This document shows, in pieces, positions 25,405 through 32,823 of a stretch of DNA of 64,000 nt. The translations under genes were made by a program, and so were the position numbers. The notes under the pieces were generated by a model. That model was not told where the DNA came from. It was given only the letters and a program-made list of their open reading frames with translations, and searched no databases. Origin of the DNA: Allolucifera butyrica (GTDB lineage Bacteria; Bacillota; Negativicutes; Sporomusales; UPPP01); contig NZ_UPPP01000067.1 in assembly GCF_900476375.1 (NCBI RefSeq), positions 23,818-87,817 of the forward strand, in the 5' to 3' direction. Numbering within the stretch: position 1 is the first letter of the stretch; every line of letters begins with the position of its first letter.

Positions 25405-26418
25405 ATGGTAATCGTATTGCACCCGTCTGTTACACCGGAACAAATGGAAGAATTGAAACAGGAAATTGAACGGGAAGGGTGTACGGCCTGGCCCACGTAC
25501 GGAACTTTCCAGAATATCCTCGGTGTTGTGGGCGAAACCAGGAAGATCGACCGGGACCGGTTGCTTACGAAAGAATATGTGGAGAAGGTATTGCTTGTGC
25601 AGGAACCGTATAAAAAAGTCAATCGTTTATTTCATCCGGAAAACTCAATTATTCAGGTGGCCGGCCGATCTGTCGGCGGAGAAAAGCTGGCCATTATTGC
25701 CGGGCCCTGTTCCGTGGAAAGCGAGCAGCAGATTGTTACAATTGCGCAGCAAGTGAAAGCGGCCGGAGCAGGCTTTTTGCGGGGCGGCGCTTTTAAACCC
25801 CGTACGTCGCCTTACAGTTTCCAAGGCTTAAAGGAAGAAGGACTGGAACTGCTAAAAATAGCACGGGAGGCTACCGGGCTGCCGATTGTAACGGAAATCA
25901 TGTCTATGAATATGCTGGATAAATTCGTAGAAGATGTCGATGTGATTCAAATTGGCGCCCGCAACATGCAAAATTTTGATTTGCTGAAGGCTGTGGGACA
26001 GACCAATAAGACCGTATTGCTAAAAAGGGGTTTGAGCGCCACCATTGAAGAATTTCTCATGTCTGCCGAATACATCATGGCCGAGGGAAATGAAAATATT
26101 ATTTTGTGTGAACGGGGCATCCGCACATTTGAAACCTATACCCGTAATACACTGGATATCAGCGCAGTACTGGCCATTAAGAAATTAAGCCACTTACCGG
26201 TCATTGTCGATCCCAGCCACGCAGCCGGCATGTGGTGGATGGTGGAGGCGCTGTCGAAGGCCGCCGTGGCAGTCGGAGCCGACGGTTTAATTATTGAAGT
26301 ACACAATGATCCCGCCAATGCCAGATGTGACGGGCAGCAATCCATCAAACCCGAACGATTTGCTACTCTGATGTCTTCCTTACAGCAGATTGCCCGCATT
26401 GAAAACCGGGCCGTATAA
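25405..26418 (+). CDS. aroF: 3-deoxy-7-phosphoheptulonate synthase (DAHP synthase)
   Basis: 337 residues of the type I-beta class. An N-terminal ferredoxin-like regulatory domain (1 to ~75) precedes the barrel, with KLAIIAGPCSVES, GAFKPRTSPYSFQG, LLKRGLSAT and VIVDPSHAAG as catalytic and metal-site blocks. The enzyme condenses PEP and erythrose 4-phosphate, the first step to Trp, Phe and Tyr. The regulatory domain in this class gives feedback inhibition by Tyr/Phe. ATG 25405 is 7 bases from AGGAGG; ATG 25399 is too close. The upstream attenuator would add transcriptional control by all three products. Confidence 0.94.
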   Translation: MVIVLHPSVTPEQMEELKQEIEREGCTAWPTYGTFQNILGVVGETRKIDRDRLLTKEYVEKVLLVQEPYKKVNRLFHPENSIIQVAGRSVGGEKLAIIAGPCSVESEQQIVTIAQQVKAAGAGFLRGGAFKPRTSPYSFQGLKEEGLELLKIAREATGLPIVTEIMSMNMLDKFVEDVDVIQIGARNMQNFDLLKAVGQTNKTVLLKRGLSATIEEFLMSAEYIMAEGNENIILCERGIRTFETYTRNTLDISAVLAIKKLSHLPVIVDPSHAAGMWWMVEALSKAAVAVGADGLIIEVHNDPANARCDGQQSIKPERFATLMSSLQQIARIENRAV

Positions 26419-26504
26419 AGATTGTTTTACATTTTCCGTTAACGTGTCACTTCCGGTTTTCTTTTCATAAAATGAAGTAGACAGCAGATTGGGGAGAGAT
26501 TACG

Positions 26505-26876
26505 ATGCCAAACGGTTCCTATTATAACTATCCTTATCAGTCGTACGCGAATTATAGCGGCTACTACGCCCCGGCAGGTTATTACGGCGGCCTGCCTTCG
26601 GATTATGCCGATTTGCTCCAGGTTGCCCTGGCAAATCATTTATCCGGTTTTGCTTTTTGGCATTATCGGTTGTCTATGGATGAATTGCAATATCATTATC
26701 AGGGACTGCAGCGGGGAATTGTGACGGAGCCGGAAACTTGCCTGCACCGTTGCCGGTCGTTGTATCAACAGTGCCTGGATTCGGCGACGACGGGTGAGCA
26801 GCGCCGTCAATGCGGACGGCTGTACCGGCGTTGCATGACCTGTACCGGAACTTTGCCGGATCAATCGGAAGAGTAA
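26505..26876 (+). CDS. Tyr-rich protein with C-terminal cysteines, coat-like
   Basis: 123 residues. The N-terminal 40 are rich in Tyr, Asn, Gly and Pro (SYYNYPYQSYANYSGYYAP), then a helical middle (HYRLSMDELQYHYQGLQ) and a C-terminal part with paired cysteines (CLHRCRSLYQQCL, CGRLYRRCMTC). No signal peptide. Tyr-rich sequence plus Cys pairs is typical of cross-linked spore coat proteins, but the family is not identified. GGGGAGAG precedes ATG 26505. A 12-bp hairpin follows. Confidence 0.62.
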   Translation: MPNGSYYNYPYQSYANYSGYYAPAGYYGGLPSDYADLLQVALANHLSGFAFWHYRLSMDELQYHYQGLQRGIVTEPETCLHRCRSLYQQCLDSATTGEQRRQCGRLYRRCMTCTGTLPDQSEE

Positions 26877-26878
26877 GC

Positions 26879-26907
26879 TTAAGGACCCGCTGCTTGCGGG
26901 TCCTTAA
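26879..26907. terminator. Hairpin after Tyr-rich gene
   Basis: TTAAGGACCCGC, loop TGCTT, GCGGGTCCTTAA: a perfect 12-bp stem without a T-run. Confidence 0.5.
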
Positions 26908-26985
26908 CGATTCACCCCTGTGTTTTTGCTAATGCAATGCCCCTTTCTAAAAATTGTGGTACTGGAATGAAAAGGAAGTTGTTTT

Positions 26986-27006
26986 GTTGTGTCGAATCGA
27001 TACAAC
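26986..27006. promoter_or_regulatory. 21-bp palindrome upstream of pyridoxine kinase
   Basis: GTTGTGTCGA-A-TCGATACAAC: 10-bp arms with one mismatch around a central A, 153 bases before the start of the kinase gene. The size and symmetry fit a dimeric repressor site; the regulator is unknown. Confidence 0.45.
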
Positions 27007-27159
27007 AAACCGGAGTCTGCCTCATGGCGGGAAAGGATCGCGTTCGGCTATGGAAGTGACTAAGTTAAAGAACGGGTTGCAGAATTGGAAAGAATTGAAG
27101 AATTATTGAGAGAAGAAGTTGGCAAGAAAATGATTTATACGTATGAAGGGAGAGAACTC

Positions 27160-27999
27160 ATGCAACATTCAGTGCCGCGGGTAGCGGCGGTTCACGATAT
27201 ATCCTGTTTTGGTCGCTGTTCGTTAACTGTGATTATGCCGGTCCTTGCTTCTATGGGAATCCAGGCGTGCCCGTTACCGACCGCTGTGTTAAGCACTCAT
27301 TTAGGTGGTTTTGCCGATTGGGAGTTTTGTGATTTCACCGAACGGATGCCGGCCTTTTTAGCTCACTGGAAAAAGGAGGGCGTTTTCTTCGATTGCATTT
27401 ATAGCGGGTTTCTGGCCTCTCAGCAGCAAATAGAGATTGTCGAACGCTTTATTAGCGAGTTTTCCCGGAACCGGCCCTTGATTGTTGTCGACCCGGTAAT
27501 GGGGGATGAAGGGCGGCTTTATACGACGTATACACCGGCAATGCAGAAGAAAATGAAGGCTTTGGTCCGTAAGGCAGATGTGATTACTCCCAATTATACG
27601 GAAGCTTGTTTTTTACTGGGTGAATCCTATCAGGATAAAGTCCTGCAGCTTGACAGAGTCAGAGACTGGCTTCCCCGGCTGGCCGAATTCGGACCGGCGA
27701 AAGTAGTGATCACCGGTATACCTTGTTACGATGAGAAAATAATGAATTTGGGATATGAACGGGAGCGAAACGTTTTCTGGGAGGTTTCCGCCGATTGGAT
27801 TCCAGTGCGTTATCCCGGTACCGGCGATATTTTTGCCAGTGTTTTACTGGGCTGTTTGCTCCGCCGGGAGGATTTATTGCAAGCGATAACTAAGGCGTCT
27901 GATTTTGTAGCATTGGCCGTAAAGACGACCTTTCAGGCCGGGATGCCGGTCCGGGAGGGCGTTTTGCTGGAGAAGGTACTGCCATTCTTATATCCTTAA
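27160..27999 (+). CDS. pdxY: Pyridoxal/pyridoxamine kinase
   Basis: 279 residues of the ribokinase-like PdxK/PdxY family. Signatures are AVHDISCFGRCSLTV at the N-terminus, VDPVMGDEGRLY, TPNYTEACFLLG and the anion-hole motif PGTGDIFASVLLG. It phosphorylates vitamin B6 vitamers to give pyridoxal phosphate in salvage. AAGGGAGAG precedes ATG 27160; the frame remains open upstream but without such a site. Forty-four bases downstream is an ECF S component, together suggesting uptake and trapping of B6. Confidence 0.88.
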   Translation: MQHSVPRVAAVHDISCFGRCSLTVIMPVLASMGIQACPLPTAVLSTHLGGFADWEFCDFTERMPAFLAHWKKEGVFFDCIYSGFLASQQQIEIVERFISEFSRNRPLIVVDPVMGDEGRLYTTYTPAMQKKMKALVRKADVITPNYTEACFLLGESYQDKVLQLDRVRDWLPRLAEFGPAKVVITGIPCYDEKIMNLGYERERNVFWEVSADWIPVRYPGTGDIFASVLLGCLLRREDLLQAITKASDFVALAVKTTFQAGMPVREGVLLEKVLPFLYP

Positions 28000-28043
28000 A
28001 ATACTTAATGGGGGGGCAGCCTTTATTACGAGGAGGGTTTTAT

Positions 28044-28580
28044 ATGATAAGAAAAAAACGAAATTTGGACGGACGGGATTCGGTATATATCGGAGTACTA
28101 TCGGCCATGTGCGCGGTGGCAACCGCTATAAAAATTCCTTTTGGCGTCGGCGCCATGGTTCATTTGGGAACAGCGTTTCTATTTATGACGGCTATTGTAT
28201 TTGGTGGTGTATATGCCGGTCTTTCCGGCGCTATTGGTTCCGCCCTGTATGACTTAGTGCTGGGATTTTCGCCGTACACATTGTGGTCCTTTTTTATTAA
28301 AGGTGTGGCCGGATTGATTGCCGGCCTTGTTGCTAAGGGCAAATGGCCGGAAACTGCGGCGTCGGCCTGGCAGCTTCGAACTACCTGGTTTCTCCGGGCT
28401 TTTTTAGGTTGTTTGCTGGCTGCTGTTTGGACTCTGGGTGGATATATCGCCGCTTGGTGGCAGGTCACGGGCAGTCTGGCCACCGCGTTGGCCAATATAC
28501 CCAGCTCGTTAATGACTTCCGGCGCGGGGCTGGTTATTGCTCTTCTGGTATCGCCTAAACTGCGGAAACTATTGAGCTGA
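28044..28580 (+). CDS. ECF transporter S component, predicted vitamin B6 uptake
   Basis: 178 residues with about five or six membrane helices (IGVLSAMCAVATAIKIPFG, HLGTAFLFMTAIVFGGVYAG, GVAGLIAGLVAKG). The helix arrangement and length match ECF substrate-binding S components. No ATPase or EcfT is adjacent, so it probably uses a shared energising module. Pairing with the kinase suggests a PdxU-like role in pyridoxine/pyridoxamine uptake; this is inferred from context. ATG 28044 follows GAGGAGGG. Confidence 0.75.
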   Translation: MIRKKRNLDGRDSVYIGVLSAMCAVATAIKIPFGVGAMVHLGTAFLFMTAIVFGGVYAGLSGAIGSALYDLVLGFSPYTLWSFFIKGVAGLIAGLVAKGKWPETAASAWQLRTTWFLRAFLGCLLAAVWTLGGYIAAWWQVTGSLATALANIPSSLMTSGAGLVIALLVSPKLRKLLS

Positions 28581-28750
28581 AAATAATCATATAAATCCCA
28601 CTTTTCGCATCTTTCATTCGGCAATAGTTCTCCAGGGAAAGATAAACTGAGAAATTTTTAAACGAAATATAAACTCATTATTACTTTGTGGCTATAATTT
28701 GGGAGAAATATTGTCGCTATAAGTTCGGGGTGCGAAATTTGGGATAAATG

Positions 28751-28780
28751 AACAAAAGACCGCGTTAGCGGTCTTTTGTT
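28751..28780. terminator. Bidirectional terminator, AAGACCGC type
   Basis: AACAAAAGACCGC, loop GTTA, GCGGTCTTTTGTT: a perfect 13-bp stem between the ECF S gene and the convergent small membrane gene. Confidence 0.8.
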
Positions 28781-28781
28781 G

Positions 28782-29045
28782 CTATTCATGTGCTGTTTTC
28801 TCACCGGTGAACAACCGGATCAGCCAAAGCAAAATTACGGCACCTAAAGTACTGGCAATAATAGAGCCAATCAGCCCATAGGTATGCATTCCTACCAGGT
28901 TCAATACAAAGCTGCCGATAAATGAGCCGATAATGCCGACAACCAAATCTCCCCAGACGCCAAACCCGTGGTTGCGGGAAATTTTTCCGGCCAGCCAGCC
29001 GGCGACAATGCCGATAATTGCTGAGTATAGCAGTGATGTTATCAT
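28782..29045 (-). CDS. GlsB/YeaQ/YmgE-family membrane protein
   Basis: 87 residues, three membrane helices with glycine-rich motifs (GIVAGWLAGKI, GDLVVGIIGSFIGSFVL, GSIIASTLGAVILLWLIRL). This is the 'transglycosylase-associated protein' family of small inner-membrane proteins, often stress induced; no enzymatic role is proven. AAAGGAGG precedes the ATG 29045. Transcribed alone. Confidence 0.88.
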   Translation of the reverse strand: MITSLLYSAIIGIVAGWLAGKISRNHGFGVWGDLVVGIIGSFIGSFVLNLVGMHTYGLIGSIIASTLGAVILLWLIRLFTGEKTAHE

Positions 29046-29198
29046 GTAAAAGCTCCTCCTTTAAAATTTGAGAAAATACACTATAGATAGTTTGGATGGT
29101 CAAGCAAGTTTTTATCCGTAAATTTTTTTCTAGGCAGGGAAAATTTTACCTGATGAAGATTGTCGGAAAATTGAGATGAATATAAAGGACGGTAATTC

Positions 29199-29228
29199 TT
29201 GACAGTCTAACATCCTGCATAGTATAAT
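29199..29228 (+). promoter_or_regulatory. Promoter of dapB-like gene
   Basis: TTGACA, 18-bp spacer, TATAAT, about 34 bases before the start codon. Confidence 0.6.
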
Positions 29229-29261
29229 TAGGTTGTCAGTAAAAAGATGGGAGGTAGATAC

Positions 29262-30080
29262 ATGAAGATAGCACTTGTTGGTTTGGGTCGGACTGGAAAA
29301 ATCGTGGCAGAGTATCTTTGGCAAAAAAAGGTATTGAATATGGTATTGTGCCGGCCGGAAAGCAGTAAAGCCCACAAAGACCTAGGCGAAATACTAAATT
29401 GCAAAGATACGGGAATTTTAGTTGAAACGAGTGATCATTTGGAACGAAAGCTGTTTCAGAACCAGCCCGATGTATTGATTGATTTTTCCAGTAGCAATTT
29501 TCTTAAGGATAACATTCATGCGTTGGCTAAATCCGGAACTAATGTAGTTACTGCCGTAACCGGTTATGAACCGGCGGAAGTGGAAAAGATACGGAATTTT
29601 GCTGAAAAAGGTAATATCGGTGTCATCATGGCTCCTAATATTACCTATGGTGTGAATGTTCTAATGCTAATGGCTGAGATTGTCGCCGAATTGATGAGTG
29701 ATTATGATTTCGAAGTTTTGGAAGAGCATCATAAGCATAAACAAGACCGTCCGTCCGGGACCGCGAAAAAAATAGCCGATAAGATTCGAGTTAAATTGAT
29801 GAATAATCAGGAAGTGCCGGCTCAGGCCGTTAGGGCAGGCGGCATTATCGGCAAGCACAAGGTACTGGTTTGCGGTGAGTTTGACAAGATTGAGATTTCG
29901 CACGAATCTTTTTCCCGGGTGGCTTTTGCGCAAGGGGCCTATAAGGCGGCGCAGTTTATTACCGGCAAAACCGGTTTTTATGAAATGACGGATATTTTTG
30001 AACAGGAAAGACAGGAGCGACAAAAGCAGGTTAGTGCATCTTATGACGAAAAACATGCTGAAGAACTGGACTTAGCTTAG
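29262..30080 (+). CDS. dapB: 4-hydroxy-tetrahydrodipicolinate reductase
   Basis: 272 residues. The N-terminal nucleotide-binding motif is VGLGRTGK; the catalytic signature EEHHKHKQDRPSGTA and the C-terminal SFSRVAFAQGAYKAAQFI match DapB. It reduces the cyclic DapA product with NAD(P)H in the lysine/diaminopimelate pathway. A charged tail of ~25 residues (EQERQERQKQ...) extends beyond the usual end. ATG 29262 with GGGAGGT upstream is preferred. It is monocistronic, not linked to dapA here. Confidence 0.82.
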   Translation: MKIALVGLGRTGKIVAEYLWQKKVLNMVLCRPESSKAHKDLGEILNCKDTGILVETSDHLERKLFQNQPDVLIDFSSSNFLKDNIHALAKSGTNVVTAVTGYEPAEVEKIRNFAEKGNIGVIMAPNITYGVNVLMLMAEIVAELMSDYDFEVLEEHHKHKQDRPSGTAKKIADKIRVKLMNNQEVPAQAVRAGGIIGKHKVLVCGEFDKIEISHESFSRVAFAQGAYKAAQFITGKTGFYEMTDIFEQERQERQKQVSASYDEKHAEELDLA

Positions 30081-30160
30081 CTGAAATTTTTTCACAACCG
30101 AGGTGTAATGAAAAAACATCATGGATCATGACAGTGAGATAAGCGGCCAATATACAGTTT

Positions 30161-30209
30161 AGGCTACCAACCTTGTAAAAAGAGGGGATTGGTAGCCTTT
30201 GTGTTTTTA
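30161..30209 (+). terminator. Terminator of dapB
   Basis: AGGCTACCAA pairs with TTGGTAGCCT, followed by TTGTGTTTTT. Confidence 0.7.
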
Positions 30210-30327
30210 AGCAACAGAATACCATAACTTATTAGAATAGTACCGGTTTAGCAACAGGATTTAATTTTCCCCTACGGAATCTATCATAATAAATTCCTGA
30301 ATTGCCGCAGAGAACAGGGGGGATAAT

Positions 30328-31143
30328 GTGGAACCATATGAAAAAATTTGTGAGCTATACCGGCGGATTGAATCCAAAACGGCGGCCGCTCTGCCAGGCC
30401 CATATAAGGTTGGTGTAGACCTTGGTACTGCGGATATTGTACTGGTGGTAACCGACAGCAACGGCATGCCCGTGGCAGGCAGTATGCGCTGGGCCTCGGT
30501 AGTGAAGGACGGGTTGGTGGTTGATTTCCGGGGGGCAATAAATATCGTGGCGGAGTTAAGGGCGGAAGTGGAAACAATTATGGGAGTAAAGCTGGATAAG
30601 GGAGCCACGGCGGTTCCGCCGGGAACGGTAGGGCGCAACGCTCAGGCCTGCAGTCATGTTATTGCCGGAGCGGGATTAGAGCCGGTCTGCCAGGTGGATG
30701 AGCCGGTTGCAGCGGCGAAGGTGCTGCAAATAAAGGATGGCATTGTTGTTGATATCGGCGGCGGGACTACGGGGATAGCCGTTCTTAAAAATGGCGAACT
30801 GGTTTTTACGGCTGATGAGCCTACCGGTGGAACTCACGTTTCGCTGGTTTTGGCGGGGGCTTATCATATTTCCTTCGAAGAAGCGGAGAAAATGAAACAG
30901 GATTCCCGGCGCCATCGTGAAATTACTCCGGTCATCATGCCGGTTATCGAAAAAATGGCGACCATTGTGAAAGACATGTTGACCGGCTTTGACGGATATG
31001 CCGAATATCCGGTCTATGTAGTAGGCGGGACAGCTTATTTAAGCGGTTTTGCCGGCGCCTTCAGTAAAGCCTTCGGCAGGCAGGTCGAAGTGCCGCCGCA
31101 TCCTTTACTGGTAACCCCCTTGGGAATTGCTTTATTTGGGTAA
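30328..31143 (+). CDS. eutJ: EutJ-like Hsp70-fold ethanolamine utilisation protein
   Basis: 271 residues with an actin/Hsp70-type ATPase fold: phosphate 1 motif VGVDLGTADIVLVV, phosphate 2 VVDIGGGTTGIAVL, adenosine motif VYVVGGTAYLSGF. It aligns in length with EutJ, a putative chaperone encoded in ethanolamine utilisation microcompartment operons. No other eut or shell genes lie in the window, so its role here is open. GTG 30328 follows AGGGGGGA. A strong terminator marks a one-gene unit. Confidence 0.8.
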   Translation: MEPYEKICELYRRIESKTAAALPGPYKVGVDLGTADIVLVVTDSNGMPVAGSMRWASVVKDGLVVDFRGAINIVAELRAEVETIMGVKLDKGATAVPPGTVGRNAQACSHVIAGAGLEPVCQVDEPVAAAKVLQIKDGIVVDIGGGTTGIAVLKNGELVFTADEPTGGTHVSLVLAGAYHISFEEAEKMKQDSRRHREITPVIMPVIEKMATIVKDMLTGFDGYAEYPVYVVGGTAYLSGFAGAFSKAFGRQVEVPPHPLLVTPLGIALFG

Positions 31144-31160
31144 GAAAGACCCAAGAGAAA

Positions 31161-31196
31161 AACGCTGCGCTGAAAAAAATGCGCAGCGTTTTTTTT
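31161..31196 (+). terminator. Rho-independent terminator
   Basis: AACGCTGCGC pairs with GCGCAGCGTT, followed by TTTTTT. Confidence 0.85.
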
Positions 31197-31215
31197 GCGC
31201 TCTGGGGACATGAGA

Positions 31216-32667
31216 TCATTTTAATAAATTCCGGAGAAGGGTTTTAAGACGGAGAAGGCCCGCCTCGATTTCAGCAAGGCCGGCATAAGCATAAGACAGG
31301 CGCAGATGTTGCTGTGAGAAAGGATCATAAAGATTTCCGGGGTTGAGCAAAAGACCATTTTTCAAAGCGGCCTTGAAAAGTTTTGCCAGGGATGCCGGCC
31401 GATTTAATTTAAGCCAGACATAAAAACCTCCCGCCGGAATGTCCCAGGTCGCGAGACCGGTATAATGGTCTTCCAGTATTTTACACATCGTATCCCGGCG
31501 AATTTTCAACTGCCGTCGCACATTTTCCAGATGGCAGCGATAGAAGTCTCCTGCCAGCCATTCTGTCGCCAGCCATTGCGATAAAGAACTGGATCCATAA
31601 TCAAATTGCATTTTAATATCTGCCAGGCGGGCGATAACGGGTTCCGGGCCGGCAATCCAGCCGATGCGGAGACCGGGGCTTAATGTTTTGGACAGACTGC
31701 CGACATAAAGGATAAGACCCTCCTTATCCAGCGCTTTTAAGGGCGGAGGCGGCGGTGAATCAAGCCATAATTCGCGGTAAACGTCGTCTTCGATAATGGG
31801 CAGTTGTTTTTGCCGGCATAAAGCCAGAAGTTCTTGGCGCCGTTTTGCCGTCATGGAGATGCCGGTGGGATTATGGAAGCAGGGAATCGTATACAGGAGG
31901 GCCGGCTGGTTAGGCCGGATCTGACCGGAGATGGCGCTGGTTTTTAGGCCGGCGCTGTCCATAGGGAGGCCGCGTACTGTAATGTGCATGGACTGCAGCA
32001 GCCGGAGAGAAAAAAGATAGGAGGGAGTCTCCAGCAATACGGCTGCCTGCGGCGGCAGGAGCGAGAAACTGATTAATTGCAAAGCTTGCAATGCGCCGGA
32101 TACGATCAATATAGATGCCGGCGTGGTGTAAATACCATGAGTATGGAGGTAAGAACTGATTTGTTGGCGCAGGAAAAAGAGACCTTGCGGTTCTTCATAA
32201 CCAAGGGACGGGATTTTGGCAGGAAGGTTGTGCATTAATTCCGTCATAATTTCTTGGGGATAGAAGGCTGGCGAAAGCTCACCGGTTCCCAGCCGGATTA
32301 CACCGGGGAGAAATTCGGCACGGTTGATTTCCTGGATAACCGGATAATTGGGCAGTTGGACTCCGTTATCCACGTAAGCGTCCCAATTAACGGGACGGGC
32401 TGCTGTTAGCAGGGACCAGGTATTGTTGGCGATTCGGATACCGCTGCCCTGCCTGCCTGCTAACAGACCGTCGGCACAAAGTTCGTCCAGCGCGTTGATT
32501 AGAGTGCTGCGGTTAACACCGAAAATTTCTGCTAAAAGGCGCTGAGATGGTAATTTACAACCTACGGGCCATTCACCGCTGGCAATCTTGCCCGTGATAT
32601 AGGCGACAATTTGTTTATGTAACGGCACCCTGTCTTCCCGGCAGGGTTTCCAATGAATAGCCAGCAC
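31216..32667 (-). CDS. MocR/GabR-type regulator (GntR HTH plus aminotransferase fold)
   Basis: 483 residues. The N-terminal winged helix is of the GntR type (PLHKQIVAYITGKIASGEWP, KLPSQRLLAEIFGVNRSTL). From ~110 on it is a fold-type I aminotransferase-like domain with the PLP lysine in YVGSLSKTLSPGLRIGW. MocR proteins use PLP-bound effectors to control neighbouring amine or B6 genes. GTG 32667 is chosen for the TTGGAGG site 8 bases upstream; the upstream ATG at 32706 overlaps a TATAAT box. Divergent from an aminotransferase gene, its likely target. Confidence 0.88.
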   Translation of the reverse strand: MLAIHWKPCREDRVPLHKQIVAYITGKIASGEWPVGCKLPSQRLLAEIFGVNRSTLINALDELCADGLLAGRQGSGIRIANNTWSLLTAARPVNWDAYVDNGVQLPNYPVIQEINRAEFLPGVIRLGTGELSPAFYPQEIMTELMHNLPAKIPSLGYEEPQGLFFLRQQISSYLHTHGIYTTPASILIVSGALQALQLISFSLLPPQAAVLLETPSYLFSLRLLQSMHITVRGLPMDSAGLKTSAISGQIRPNQPALLYTIPCFHNPTGISMTAKRRQELLALCRQKQLPIIEDDVYRELWLDSPPPPPLKALDKEGLILYVGSLSKTLSPGLRIGWIAGPEPVIARLADIKMQFDYGSSSLSQWLATEWLAGDFYRCHLENVRRQLKIRRDTMCKILEDHYTGLATWDIPAGGFYVWLKLNRPASLAKLFKAALKNGLLLNPGNLYDPFSQQHLRLSYAYAGLAEIEAGLLRLKTLLRNLLK

Positions 32668-32726
32668 CTTATTAGTCCTCCAATTTAGCGTTATAATTGC
32701 TTTCATTATAGCAAAAGATTGAGTGG

Positions 32727-32787
32727 ATTGGTTGGGTTATCAATTGAAAAATTGGTTGCAGACGATAGGAACTGTTCTTTTTATAAT
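32727..32787 (+). promoter_or_regulatory. Direct repeats and promoter of the MocR target
   Basis: ATTGGTTG occurs at 32727-32734 and 32751-32758, 24 bp apart, upstream of a TATAAT (32782-32787) that lacks a good -35. This arrangement is expected of a MocR-activated promoter. Confidence 0.5.
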
Positions 32788-32823
32788 GAAAAGAAATGAA
32801 TTAATAACAGGAGGAAGACAACC

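Noticed and set aside
27085..27159. 25-residue N-terminal extension of the pyridoxine kinase (coiled-coil-like)
   Set aside because: It has no suitable ribosome site, whereas AAGGGAGAG precedes ATG 27160, which gives the normal family N-terminus.
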